DNA of 64,000 bases from positions 18,414-82,413 of the forward strand of contig NZ_WQNH01000047.1 in the NCBI RefSeq assembly GCF_009812055.1, in the 5' to 3' direction. Below the pieces are notes generated by a model. The model saw nothing but the letters and a program-made list of their open reading frames with translations, was not told the origin of the DNA and did not search any database. Of the stretch, positions 41,154-51,150 are shown piece after piece (within the stretch, counting starts at the first letter, position 1; each line of letters opens with the position of its first letter). The position numbers and the translations under genes are program-made. This DNA is from Chelativorans xinjiangensis (GTDB lineage: Bacteria > Pseudomonadota > Alphaproteobacteria > Rhizobiales > Rhizobiaceae).

Positions 41154-42253
41154 GCCTCCCCCTTCCAGAGCCCTTCATAAACCTCCGCCAGCGCGTCCGC
41201 CTCGCGCGCCAGGGCGAACCGCGCGGTCACATGGGCGCGCGCGGCCCCGCCCTGCCGCTTCGCCGTCGCCGGATCGGCCATATAGGCCTCGATGGCGCGG
41301 GTGAGTGCCGTGCCATCGCCGGCCGGCACAACGACGCCGGTTTTTCCCGGCGCGATCATCTCCGCATAGGCGCCGGCATCGCTCGCCACCGTCGGTGTGC
41401 CCGACGCCATGGCCTCGAGCGGTGTCAGACCGAAACCCTCGTTGCGCGAGGGCGCCACGCACAGCGCGATGCGGCGGTACCACGGCACGACATCCGGCAC
41501 CTCGCCCATGAAACGGACCCGATCGCCCAGCCCCGCATCCCGCACGCGGCCCCGAAGCTCGTCCGCGAAAGCGCTGTTCTCCGCAGTCGCCCGGCCGAAC
41601 ACCAGCGCCGTCCAGTCCGGATAGCGCGGCAGCAATTCGATCATCGCGGCAACGAAAAGGTCCGTCCCCTTCTGGTGGCGGATGCGCCCGAAACAGCCGA
41701 TACCGTAGCGCCCCGGCATGCCGCTGGCCACCCACTCGTCCCCGGCCCCGCGCGGCGGGCGGAAGCGCTCGATGTCGATGCCGTGCATGACCACCCGATG
41801 CGGCACCTTGAGGAAGGAGCCGGAGCGCGCGCTGGTGGCCACCACCGCATCCATACGGCGGACGAGCCATTTGGTGTATGCACGGTGATCGCGCTGGGCG
41901 GCAGAGGTGAAGACCAGCTTGAGCGGCGCGCGGAAGACGTGCTTCGCAAGGATCCCCGCCAGCATCTCGGTATTGCGCCGCGCATGCCAGATGCGGAACG
42001 GCCTTTCCGCCGGCTTGGTCAAAAGCGCGGGCACCTGCCACCAGCGCATCTTCGGCAGGTCCGCGGGTAGGCCCGGCCCCAGCGTGGCAACCCCCATCGC
42101 CCGCGCCTGCAGCGGAACCAGCTGCACGATCGTGCTGGTGACGCCGGAGAGACGGCGCTTGAAGTTGGGCGCGACCACCTCCACGCGGCGCATGTCGGGC
42201 GGGGCGGCGGCAGCACTCGCCCCGGCGTCCGCCGTCACGGCCCCGGCCCCCAT
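41150..42253 (-). CDS. lpsB: LPS-core glycosyltransferase (GT4), LpsB/LpcC-like
   Basis: A 367-aa GT4 enzyme. The N-terminal donor side shows VEVVAPNFKRRLSGVTSTIVQLVPLQAR; the C-terminal nucleotide-binding motif is EGFGLTPLEAMASGTPTVASDAGAYAEMI with the E-x7-E pair. LpsB/LpcC adds mannose to Kdo in the rhizobial core. It directly follows greA (start 2 nt after the greA stop), as in S. meliloti. An alternative start at 42193 (MRRVEVVAPNF) is possible. Assignment rests on sequence and synteny. Confidence 0.85.
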   Translation of the reverse strand: MGAGAVTADAGASAAAAPPDMRRVEVVAPNFKRRLSGVTSTIVQLVPLQARAMGVATLGPGLPADLPKMRWWQVPALLTKPAERPFRIWHARRNTEMLAGILAKHVFRAPLKLVFTSAAQRDHRAYTKWLVRRMDAVVATSARSGSFLKVPHRVVMHGIDIERFRPPRGAGDEWVASGMPGRYGIGCFGRIRHQKGTDLFVAAMIELLPRYPDWTALVFGRATAENSAFADELRGRVRDAGLGDRVRFMGEVPDVVPWYRRIALCVAPSRNEGFGLTPLEAMASGTPTVASDAGAYAEMIAPGKTGVVVPAGDGTALTRAIEAYMADPATAKRQGGAARAHVTARFALAREADALAEVYEGLWKGEA

Positions 42254-42255
42254 AT

Positions 42256-42729
42256 TCAGCCGTATTGCACCCGGAGGACTTCGTAGCCGCGCGCGCCGCC
42301 CGGCGCGTTGACCTCGATGGAATCGCCCGCGCCCTTGCCGATCAGCGCCCGCGCGATCGGCGAGGAGATGGAGATGCGGCCGGACTTCACGTCTGCCTCC
42401 TGGTCGCCGACGATCTGGTAGGTCTTCTCCTCGTCCGTATCCTCGTCCACGAGCACCACGGTGGCCCCGAACTTGACCGTATCGCCGGAAAGCTTCTTGA
42501 CATCGATGACCTCGGCGCGGGCGATGAAATCCTCGAGCTCGCCGATGCGGCCCTCGTTCATGCTCTGCGCCTCTTTGGCGGCGTGATATTCGGCGTTCTC
42601 GGAAAGGTCTCCATGGGCGCGAGCCTCGGCGATCGCCTCGATGATGCGCGGCCGCTCTTCCTGCTGGCGCCAGCGCAGCTCTTCCTTCAGCGAATCATAT
42701 CCGGCCAGGGTCATCGGGACCTTGTTCAT
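42256..42729 (-). CDS. greA: Transcription elongation factor GreA
   Basis: Rescues backtracked RNA polymerase by stimulating transcript cleavage (157 aa). The N-terminal coiled coil carries the acidic tip ([13 protein letters not shown]), and the C-terminal globular domain ends in [21 protein letters not shown]. The ATG at 42729 (MNKVPMT) is the family start with a GGAAGGTGG ribosome-binding site; the longer frame is not used. It is the first gene of the LPS run. Confidence 0.96.
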   Translation of the reverse strand: MNKVPMTLAGYDSLKEELRWRQQEERPRIIEAIAEARAHGDLSENAEYHAAKEAQSMNEGRIGELEDFIARAEVIDVKKLSGDTVKFGATVVLVDEDTDEEKTYQIVGDQEADVKSGRISISSPIARALIGKGAGDSIEVNAPGGARGYEVLRVQYG

Positions 42730-43042
42730 CTGTACCACCTTCCTGACGTCATCCGCGCCGCCTTCCGGGCACTTGCCCGGCGCCTGCGGACACAAAAAGA
42801 AAACGGTCCGGCAGCCTTGGCCAACGGAACCGCTTCGTTCAACTCACGCGAAATATAGCAATCTTTGTGGCTTTTTCACGCGGAATCTTCGCCCCGGCGC
42901 CGGAAATCCGATGGTTGCCGGCAAACGGATATGGCCGCCCCGAGGGAGGAGTAACGCCAACGATACGCAGGACCGGCCTTGGCCCGCCGCGTGCCCTACC
43001 CTATTTCAACCGGATCGCGGGTTGAGCAAGGGGTCGAAGCAA
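42730..43042. other. Divergent intergenic region, greA and sugar dehydrogenase
   Basis: About 310 bp. It must hold the greA promoter (minus) and that of the sugar dehydrogenase (plus). Frames run through it as extensions of both genes but without ribosome-binding sites of their own. A possible repeat-like segment (GAAAATCT...CGGAATCTTC) near 42850 is too weak to call. Confidence 0.5.
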
Positions 43043-44167
43043 ATGCCGAATATCTTTCTCGCCGCGCTTCTTGCGGTGGTTCTTCCCGCCACCGCCTGTG
43101 CACAGGTCTCCGAGGCGGGTGACGTCGCGTTACGCACCGAAACTCTGGCCGAGGGGCTGGAGCATCCCTGGGGCATCGATTTTCTCCCCGACGGCAGCGC
43201 CATTATCACGGAGCGCACCGGCACAGTACGCATTTTTGCCGACGGCAGGCTCTCCGAGCCCCTCTCCGGCGTTCCTGAAGTCGCTGTGTTCGGCCAGGGA
43301 GGGCTTCTGGACGTCGCGCTCGCCGCCGATTTCGAGCAATCGCGCACGCTCTTCCTCTCCTATTCCGAGCCCGGCCCGGGCGGCGCGGGCACGGCGATCG
43401 CCCGTGCCCGCCTGGTACAGGAGGGTGGGTCGGCGCGGCTGGAGGATGTCGAGGTCATCTTCTCCCTCGACCGCAGGACCGGTGAAAGCCGGCATTTCGG
43501 CTCGCGCATCGTGCCCGCCCCGGACGGCACCCTCTTCTTCACCATCGGCGACCGCGGCGAGATGAACCGCGCCCAGGACCCTTTCGACCACGCCGGCTCC
43601 GTGATGCGCATCAATCCCGACGGCAGCGCCCCGGAGGACAATCCCTTCGTAGATGGCGGAGAAGCCGCACCCGAGATCTGGTCCATCGGCCACCGCAACC
43701 CGCAAGGGGCGGTGCTCGATCCCGTGACGGGTGCGCTGTGGACGGTCGAGCACGGCCCGCGCGGCGGCGACGAGGTCAACCGCCCGCAAGCCGGCAGGAA
43801 CTACGGCTGGCCCGTCATCTCCTACGGCCGCCACTATTCCGGCCAACGGATCGAGCGCGGCGCCGATGCGCCCGGCTACGAGCAGCCGAAATATTACTGG
43901 GACCCCTCCATCGCGCCCTCGGGCATGGCGGTCTATGACGGCCGGATGTTCCCCGAGTGGCAAGGCGATTTCCTTGTCGCGGCCCTCAGCTTCCAGCTCC
44001 TGACACGGCTCGAGCGCAACGGCAGCGGTGAAATCACCGGCGAGGAGCGCATGTTCGAAGGCACCTTCGGCCGCCTGCGCGACGTGGAGGTGGCGCCGGA
44101 TGGCTCCATCTGGCTGTTGACGGACGATTCCAACGGAAAGATCATCCGCATCTTGCGGGCCGAATGA
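43043..44167 (+). CDS. PQQ-dependent sugar dehydrogenase (soluble aldose type)
   Basis: A 374-aa exported beta-propeller. A short signal (NIFLAALLAVVLPATACA) is followed by LAEGLEHPWGIDFLPDGSAIITERTGTVRI, the GSDH/YliI start. The conserved RHFGSRIVPAPDGTLFFTIGDRGE and VWTVEHGPRGGDEVN-type motifs (here LWTVEHGPRGGDEVN) line the active site. It oxidises aldoses using PQQ in the periplasm. The ATG at 43043 is chosen over the much longer frame because of the signal peptide and AAGGGG upstream. Confidence 0.88.
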   Translation: MPNIFLAALLAVVLPATACAQVSEAGDVALRTETLAEGLEHPWGIDFLPDGSAIITERTGTVRIFADGRLSEPLSGVPEVAVFGQGGLLDVALAADFEQSRTLFLSYSEPGPGGAGTAIARARLVQEGGSARLEDVEVIFSLDRRTGESRHFGSRIVPAPDGTLFFTIGDRGEMNRAQDPFDHAGSVMRINPDGSAPEDNPFVDGGEAAPEIWSIGHRNPQGAVLDPVTGALWTVEHGPRGGDEVNRPQAGRNYGWPVISYGRHYSGQRIERGADAPGYEQPKYYWDPSIAPSGMAVYDGRMFPEWQGDFLVAALSFQLLTRLERNGSGEITGEERMFEGTFGRLRDVEVAPDGSIWLLTDDSNGKIIRILRAE

Positions 44168-44287
44168 GGAGCGGATCTCCCCTTTTTCGAGAGCACTCAT
44201 CGGATCCGGGGGAACGCAAAAGGCTTTGCACCCTGCAATGCCGCTGCTAAGACCGCCCGGTCCGAAAAACCTCCCCACGTCCCGCCG

Positions 44288-45175
44288 ATGACCCGTATCC
44301 AGGCCAACACGCTTCTGCTCACCGCCGGTGCCATGTGGGGCATGGGCTTCGTCGCCCAGTCGACGGCGATGGAGGCGGTGGGACCGTTCCTCTTCATCGG
44401 CCTGCGTTTTGCCATCGCCTGCCTTTCCATGCTGCCATTCGCGCTGCGCGAAGGCAGACAGGCGCAAACGCCGCTCGCGCCCGAGCATTGGCGCGCCTTC
44501 ACGCTGATCGGCCTTTTGCTTTTCGGCGGCATGGCCGCGCAGCAGGTGGGGCTGATGACAACCACGGTCACCAATTCCGGCTTCCTCACCGGCCTTTACG
44601 TCGTGATGGTGCCCTTCTTCGGCGTATTGTTGTTCCGGCAATGGCCGCACCGCGCGGTGTGGCCGGCGGCCCTTCTCGCCCTCACCGGCATCTGGCTGCT
44701 TTCGGGCGGCGGCGCGGTGGCGCTCGTGATGGGCGACTGGCTGACGATCCTGTGCGCCGCCTTCTGGGCGCTCCAGGTCATCTATATCGCCCGCAGCGCC
44801 AGTCGTACCGGGCGGCCGGTCACGCTCGCCGTCACCCAGTTCACTGTCACTGCCGTCGTGGCGCTGGCCATAGCGCTCGTGGTCGAGCCGGTCGAGTTCG
44901 CCGCCATCCGCGCAGCACTCCCCGAGATCCTCTATGCCGGCATCTTCTCCGGCGGCATCGCCTTCACGCTCCAGGTCGTCGGCCAGCGCTACACGACAGC
45001 GCCGCAGGCGGCCATTTTTCTGTCCACCGAGGCCGTCTTCGCCGCCCTTTTCGGCGCCCTCTTCCTGGGCGAGCGGCTGCCCGCGTCTGGCCTCGCCGGC
45101 TGCGGCCTGATCTTCTCGGCCATCCTCCTCGTCGAGGTCGTGCCGGCGCTGCGCGCCCGCCGCGCGACGTCCTGA
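44288..45175 (+). CDS. DMT-family (EamA) transporter
   Basis: A 295-aa inner-membrane protein with ten hydrophobic segments in two EamA repeats. The start TRIQANTLLLTAGAMWGMGFVAQSTAMEAVGPFLFIGLRF is typical. The repeat NSGFLTGLYVVMVPFFGVL and, later, QRYTTAPQAAIFLSTEAVFAALFGALFLGE are the family's conserved stretches. It probably exports a metabolite or amino acid. Confidence 0.9.
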   Translation: MTRIQANTLLLTAGAMWGMGFVAQSTAMEAVGPFLFIGLRFAIACLSMLPFALREGRQAQTPLAPEHWRAFTLIGLLLFGGMAAQQVGLMTTTVTNSGFLTGLYVVMVPFFGVLLFRQWPHRAVWPAALLALTGIWLLSGGGAVALVMGDWLTILCAAFWALQVIYIARSASRTGRPVTLAVTQFTVTAVVALAIALVVEPVEFAAIRAALPEILYAGIFSGGIAFTLQVVGQRYTTAPQAAIFLSTEAVFAALFGALFLGERLPASGLAGCGLIFSAILLVEVVPALRARRATS

Positions 45176-45212
45176 CGCCACCATCCTGCATAAATCCGTT
45201 CCAAGATGCGCT

Positions 45213-45677
45213 ATGGTCATCGGCGGGGCTCATGTGTCGATGGAGCGGTGCGTGAAGAGAGCGGTCGAAAAGGAATGGGAGCTGTCGCTGGGGCCGGACA
45301 CGGTGCGCCTGTTGGCCGAGAAGGCGCGCGCCATTTCGGCTGCCGTCAACGACGACTACGACGACGGCAAGGAGCACGAGGTCGAGTTCGGCGGCGATGC
45401 CTCCGACCGCCACAATCATGATGGGCTCGCCGAGGAAAAAGAGGAAAACCTCACGGAAGAGGAATTCCGCGAGCTGATCGCCGACCTGAACGTCGACGAG
45501 GCGTCCGAGCTTCTGGCGATCGCCTGGATCGGACGCGGCGACTACGATGCGGAGGAATGGCCAGACGCTGTGGCCGACGCGCGGCAGCGGGTGAACAGCC
45601 GCCTGGCCGGCTATCTCCTCAGCATGCCCATGCTGGGCGATTGGCTGGAAGATGGGCTGGAAACCATCGGCGCTTAA
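45213..45677 (+). CDS. DUF3775 domain protein
   Basis: A 154-aa acidic protein. The region WELSLGPDTVRLLAEKARAISAAVNDDYDDGKEHEVEF matches the DUF3775 family, followed by a poly-acidic EEKEENLTEEEFRELIADLNVDEASELLAIAWIGRGDYDAEEW segment. Function is unknown. The start at 45213 (MVIGGAHV) has little ribosome-binding support; the ATG at 45240 (MERCVKRAVE) is an alternative. Confidence 0.75.
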   Translation: MVIGGAHVSMERCVKRAVEKEWELSLGPDTVRLLAEKARAISAAVNDDYDDGKEHEVEFGGDASDRHNHDGLAEEKEENLTEEEFRELIADLNVDEASELLAIAWIGRGDYDAEEWPDAVADARQRVNSRLAGYLLSMPMLGDWLEDGLETIGA

Positions 45678-45736
45678 TGCTATCTTAAGTTGCAGATATT
45701 ATTGTACATGCTATTTTGAATAGATATTGCAGATCA

Positions 45737-46447
45737 ATGACCGCCCGACATTCACGCTCCCGCCTTGCACCGATAGCCATCCTCTGCCTCGCCGCGGGAG
45801 GCTCCCTTGCCGGCGCCATCGAGCTTCCCGACCGTGCCCCGATCCCGCAACGGCGCGCCGAGGCTCTGCGGCAAGAAGCACCCGCGGTGGAAAAGCCGGC
45901 TTCGCGCGCCATGCCGGCCGCTGAGACCGCCTGCCGGGAGGAGCTCCGCGCCCTCGGTGTCGCCTTCACCGCTGCGCCAGCCGTGGAGGCGAAAGGCGGC
46001 TGCGCCCTGCCCCATCCCCTGGAGGTGACCGCGCTTTCCCCGAAAATGCGCTTGCAGCCGGCGGCCGTTCTCAACTGCCGCACCGCCCGCGCCGCCGCCG
46101 CCCTGTTCCAGGAGAAGGGCGCGGCGGCGGCGAAGAAATATTTCGATGCCCGTATAGCGACGGTCGTCCACGGCTCCGCCTATGTCTGCCGCCCGATCAA
46201 CGGCATGGCAAAGCTCTCCGAGCACGCCTACGGCAATGCGCTGGACATTTCCGCCATCGAACTGTCCGACGGGCGGCGGGTGGAAGTAGGTGGGAACGCC
46301 AAAGGTGCGGACGCGAAATTCCTCGCCGACATCCGCACCGCTGCCTGCGGCCCCTTCGCCACCGTGCTTGGCCCCGGCACGAATGCCGACCATGCCGATC
46401 ACTTCCACTTCGACATGAAGAAGCGCCGCAAGCCTTACTGTCGGTAG
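45737..46447 (+). CDS. Extensin-like C-terminal domain protein (1)
   Basis: A 236-aa secreted protein. An N-terminal signal (SRLAPIAILCLAAGGSLAGA) precedes a linker rich in Pro/Ala. The C-terminal extensin-like domain begins AETACREELRALGVAF; it has the metal-site pattern SEHAYGNALDI and ends with DHADHFHFDMK. These resemble LD-carboxypeptidase-like metal-binding sites, so a peptidoglycan role is possible. The next gene is a paralogue, suggesting a tandem duplication. Confidence 0.85.
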   Translation: MTARHSRSRLAPIAILCLAAGGSLAGAIELPDRAPIPQRRAEALRQEAPAVEKPASRAMPAAETACREELRALGVAFTAAPAVEAKGGCALPHPLEVTALSPKMRLQPAAVLNCRTARAAAALFQEKGAAAAKKYFDARIATVVHGSAYVCRPINGMAKLSEHAYGNALDISAIELSDGRRVEVGGNAKGADAKFLADIRTAACGPFATVLGPGTNADHADHFHFDMKKRRKPYCR

Positions 46448-46543
46448 AGCGCCTGAAAAATGCTGCCGCCGCCGCATTTTGGCCACAGGCCTGAATCCGC
46501 GCACTGAGCTTTCCTTTACTCTTCGGCGGTAGGCTCGCCCTCC

Positions 46544-47374
46544 GTGACAGGGAGCCGGCCGCAGGCCGGTGGTGGGCCGATAGTGGACAGGGAAAGCCTA
46601 TTCGAGTGGCCGCGGCGACGGCCCCGCGCGGCGTGGACGGGCCTGGCGCTCCTCGCACTGACGGCGATCTCCGCCTGCACCGTGGACACGGTGCTGCGCC
46701 CGGACGTGGATGTCGGCACGACGACGGCTGCCGTTTCCGGCAGCGGTCTGCAGAACCTCGTGCCGTCCAACCCGATGATGACGAACTACCCGCGCTTCAC
46801 CCTGCCGCGCGCGCCTTCTTCCCTCATGCCCGCCGAAGAGGTGGCCTGCCGCCGCGAGTTGAAGCGCCTGGGCGTCACCTATCGCGACCTCGAGCCCATC
46901 GACGACGGCGGCGCCTGCCGCATCGACCATCCCGTGGAGGTGAGCGGGCTTTCCGGCGGTATCGAGATAAAGCCCGCCGCCACGCTCAACTGCCAGATGG
47001 CAGCCACCGTCGCCCGTTGGACCAAGAACGAGCTCGCCCCCGCCGCGCGCACGCGCTACCTTTCCGGCATCGGCACCATCCGCCAGGGCTCCAGCTACTC
47101 CTGCCGGCGCATCCGCGGCACCGCCGTCGCCTCGGAACACTCCAAGGGCAACGCCCTCGACATCATGAGCATCGCGCTCAAGAACGGCAGGGACATCGAC
47201 GTGCGCCGTCCCGGATTCTTCGCTTTCCGCCAAAAGAGCCTGCTCAACAAGGTGCGGGCAGAGGGTTGCGGCTATTTCACCACGGTGCTCGGGCCGGGCT
47301 ACGACGCCGATCACAAGGACCATTTCCACTTCGACATAAAGGACAGGAACAACGGCTACCGCGCCTGCCGGTAG
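46544..47374 (+). CDS. Extensin-like C-terminal domain protein (2)
   Basis: A 276-aa paralogue of the preceding gene: EEVACRRELKRLGVTY, VASEHSKGNALDIMSI and DHKDHFHFDIKDRN are the same landmarks. A hydrophobic N-terminal segment ends in TAISACTVDT, so it may be a lipoprotein (lipobox ISAC). The GTG at 46544 is used; a GTG at 46583 is also plausible. Tandem order and 35-40% visible similarity indicate duplication. Confidence 0.82.
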   Translation: MTGSRPQAGGGPIVDRESLFEWPRRRPRAAWTGLALLALTAISACTVDTVLRPDVDVGTTTAAVSGSGLQNLVPSNPMMTNYPRFTLPRAPSSLMPAEEVACRRELKRLGVTYRDLEPIDDGGACRIDHPVEVSGLSGGIEIKPAATLNCQMAATVARWTKNELAPAARTRYLSGIGTIRQGSSYSCRRIRGTAVASEHSKGNALDIMSIALKNGRDIDVRRPGFFAFRQKSLLNKVRAEGCGYFTTVLGPGYDADHKDHFHFDIKDRNNGYRACR

Positions 47375-47455
47375 CGCCCCGACCCTCCCCGATCTATGTG
47401 CAAGGGGTGCGGCGCCGGCTCGCTTATTGCCTGCCATCGGTGTTAGAGAGCATCC

Positions 47456-48751
<1,296 letters not shown>

Positions 48752-48816
48752 ACGGACGGGACCGCCGTACGTCAACAGCGCGGACACGCTTAGCTGGACG
48801 AGCAGCGGACCTGGAA

Positions 48817-48851
48817 CATGATTCCGAAAAGCGGTTTTCGGAAAAGATCAT
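48817..48851. repeat. Short rhizobial palindrome
   Basis: Interrupted palindrome CATGAT-T-CCGAAAA...TTTTCGG-AAAAG-ATCATG, matching in style the frequent rhizobial 'CCGAAAACCGG' repeats. It lies between the convergent CNNM gene and thioesterase and may act as a hairpin terminator. Confidence 0.55.
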
Positions 48852-48879
48852 GCTCAAACAAAGAGATCGATCATGGGTT

Positions 48880-49272
48880 TCAAAGCTCCGGCGGCACCGG
48901 CGTTGGCCGGCCGGTCGCATCGAGCGCCACCATCACGAAATCGGCACTCGTGACCATTTCCATGACATCCGACAGGTAGCGCTGCGACCACGCCTCCACC
49001 TTCAACACCATGGACGTGCGCCCGACGCTGACAACGCGTGTGTAGACGCACAATGTGTCGCCGATCTGCACCGGCTTGGCGAAAGCCATCTCCTTGACCG
49101 CTGCCGTCACCACGCGCCCGCGCGCCCGCTCCGCCGCGCGGATGCCGCTTGCCAGGTCCATCTGCGCCATCACCCAGCCGCCGAAGATGTCGCCCGCGGC
49201 ATTGGCGTCGCCCGGCATCGCCTGGGTGCGCAGGGTGAGATCGCCCTGAGGCTCCGTATGGTTTTCTGACAT
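48880..49272 (-). CDS. Acyl-CoA thioesterase, YciA-like hot-dog fold
   Basis: A 130-aa enzyme. The hot-dog core shows MPGDANAAGDIFGGWVMAQMDLASGIRAAERARG with the conserved NxxGDIFGGW active-site region (Asp of GDIFGG). FAKPVQIGDTLCVYTRVVSVGRTSMVLKVEAW follows. It hydrolyses acyl-CoA thioesters in the cytoplasm. Confidence 0.92.
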   Translation of the reverse strand: MSENHTEPQGDLTLRTQAMPGDANAAGDIFGGWVMAQMDLASGIRAAERARGRVVTAAVKEMAFAKPVQIGDTLCVYTRVVSVGRTSMVLKVEAWSQRYLSDVMEMVTSADFVMVALDATGRPTPVPPEL

Positions 49273-49440
49273 CGCCGTTATCTCCGATGATCACATTTTC
49301 GGATTCATTTTCAGGATGTTGCAGGCGCAAGCGGAATCGGACTGCAAGCAAACTCGGGCAAACTCTCAACGACTTGAATCATTTTGTGAAGCCGGCAAAG
49401 CGGGCTCTCGACGACAATCCCATGCCCGACACGCCACTTC

Positions 49441-50337
49441 TCACCCACCCACAGCCAGCCGCGCGACCGTTTCCTCCAACAATGCCATGCCGCCCGGCCG
49501 CCAGCCGAGGGCGGAAAGCCTCTCGCAGCGCATGGCGTTGACGGCTTCCTTGTCGGCCGCTCCCGGCAGCGGGTGCGGCGCACCCGTTTCCAGCTTCACG
49601 ATCGCCAGAATGTCGCGCCGATCCACCAAAACGTCCGAGACGTTAAGGACCGGTTCTGCAAGCGCGTCCTTTTCCAGAACCAGCCGCACCGCCGCCGCCA
49701 CGTCGCGCCCGTGCACCTCCGTTCCAGCGCGTGGATCGATCGCTCTGCCGGCCAGGTAGTCGGCAAAAAGGCCAGCCCACTTATGCGCTTGCCCCGGCCC
49801 CGCCGGGCCGTAGACACCGGTGACGCGCAGGCTGACGCCGCAAAAGCGGGCATCTGACAGCCCTTCCAGCGTCCGTTCCGCAGCAAGTTTCACCTCGCCG
49901 TAGAGCGTGTCGGGCCGCGCTTCATCTGCCTCTTCCAGCCACGTTCCCGGCGGGCGCGGACCGTAGACGGCGCGGCTCGACAGGAACACCGCACGCCGCA
50001 CGCCCGCATCCCTTGCCGCCGCGAAAAGCGCTGCAGTCCCTTGAAGATTGCGGCGGCGGAAAGCCTCTGGGTCGCCCCCTTCCCCGCCGCGGTATCTTCC
50101 CGGCACATGGTCGAAGGCCGCGTGCACAAAGAAATCCGCGTCCTTGAAGGGTGCGGGTGAAGCGGCCTCCGGCTCCAGCGAAAGAGGCAGGAACCCCACC
50201 GGCGCTGAAAAGAAGCCGCCCGCCGGCGCCGACCGCCCCAAGACCGTGACCGCATGGCCGGCCGCAAGAAGCGCCTCGACGATGAAGCGGCCGACATAGC
50301 CCGCGCCGCCTGAAACCACGCTGTGCGGCGCACTCAT
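49441..50337 (-). CDS. sqdC: NAD-dependent epimerase/reductase, sulfolipid operon
   Basis: A 298-aa short-chain/extended SDR. The NAD motif is VSGGAGYVGRFIVEALLAAGHAVTVLG. FLSSRAVYGPRPPGTW gives the catalytic Ser and Tyr, with DTLYGEVKLAAE supplying the YxxxK. It overlaps sqdD by 4 nt and is the third gene of a sqdB-sqdD-sqdC operon. In Rhodobacter sqdC acts in sulfolipid synthesis, possibly on a dihydroxyacetone sulfoquinovoside. Naming rests on operon order. Confidence 0.8.
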   Translation of the reverse strand: MSAPHSVVSGGAGYVGRFIVEALLAAGHAVTVLGRSAPAGGFFSAPVGFLPLSLEPEAASPAPFKDADFFVHAAFDHVPGRYRGGEGGDPEAFRRRNLQGTAALFAAARDAGVRRAVFLSSRAVYGPRPPGTWLEEADEARPDTLYGEVKLAAERTLEGLSDARFCGVSLRVTGVYGPAGPGQAHKWAGLFADYLAGRAIDPRAGTEVHGRDVAAAVRLVLEKDALAEPVLNVSDVLVDRRDILAIVKLETGAPHPLPGAADKEAVNAMRCERLSALGWRPGGMALLEETVARLAVGG

Positions 50338-51146
50338 GTCGCCCCAGTCGGGTTTTCCAGCCGGTCGATATCGGGGATGCCCTCGCCCGCATAGTAGGCG
50401 TGCCAGAGGTCGATCAGCGGTCGCAGCTTCTCCGCCTTCGGATGATCCTTCTCCCAGGGCTTTTCATACTGGTAATGGACCACGGACACCGACTTCCAGT
50501 CCCACAGCTCGGGCATGTTGAACCAGACGTATTGCAGCATGTTGAAGAAGACCGGCAGGCCGTGCCAGTCGGGGAAGAAGGCCTGCAGAAAGGTCTGGTC
50601 CGTGCGCCGCCAGAAGGCGTCGGGCCGGTCCAGCATGGCCAGCATGTCGTTATACGTCTTCCCGCAAGGCCGGGCGACGAAGACGCCGGAGTTCAGCCGG
50701 TGAAAATCGGCGAGGCTCTCATAGACGTTGGGGGCGGCGCAGAACTCCGGATAGGAAAACAGGCGGTCGATATTGCGCAGAACCAGGGCGTCGGCGTCGA
50801 TGAAGACCACCCGCTCATAGTCGGTGAGCTGCCACAGGCGCAGCTTGGCGAAATTGTCGAGCGGCGTATGGAAGGACGGCTTGTTGCCCTTGGTGAAGGG
50901 GGCGTCGGCATGCAGCTTCGCCCGTTGGTGGCGTTCGTTGAAGGCGGCCGACGTCGGCAGGAGTTCTGCTTCCACGAGCCGGACGCCGAGTGCCGTCAGA
51001 GGCCGGAGCGCGCCGCCCGTCACCCCGCCCGTATGGAGCACCACGATATCGGCTCCAGTGCCGCTCAGCTTCAGCGAGCGCACCAGCGCTTCCGCGCCCA
51101 TGGCGTAGTCTGCGTTGGTGACGAGGGTCACATAGGCATGACGCAA
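50334..51146 (-). CDS. sqdD: Sulfolipid glycosyltransferase, glycogenin-like GT8
   Basis: A 270-aa GT8-type enzyme. HAYVTLVTNADYAMGAEALVRSLKLSG resembles glycogenin, and YERVVFIDADALVLRNIDRLFSYPEFCAAPNVYESLADFHRLNSGVFVARP has the DxD metal site (DAD). In the sqdBDC operon it is expected to transfer sulfoquinovose to diacylglycerol. It starts 4 nt after the sqdB stop and overlaps sqdC. Confidence 0.85.
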   Translation of the reverse strand: MRHAYVTLVTNADYAMGAEALVRSLKLSGTGADIVVLHTGGVTGGALRPLTALGVRLVEAELLPTSAAFNERHQRAKLHADAPFTKGNKPSFHTPLDNFAKLRLWQLTDYERVVFIDADALVLRNIDRLFSYPEFCAAPNVYESLADFHRLNSGVFVARPCGKTYNDMLAMLDRPDAFWRRTDQTFLQAFFPDWHGLPVFFNMLQYVWFNMPELWDWKSVSVVHYQYEKPWEKDHPKAEKLRPLIDLWHAYYAGEGIPDIDRLENPTGAT

Positions 51147-51150
51147 GGTC

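Noticed and set aside
48752..48879. A possible gene between the CNNM protein and thioesterase
   Set aside because: Only a short rhizobial palindrome is present; frames are very short and lack initiation signals.
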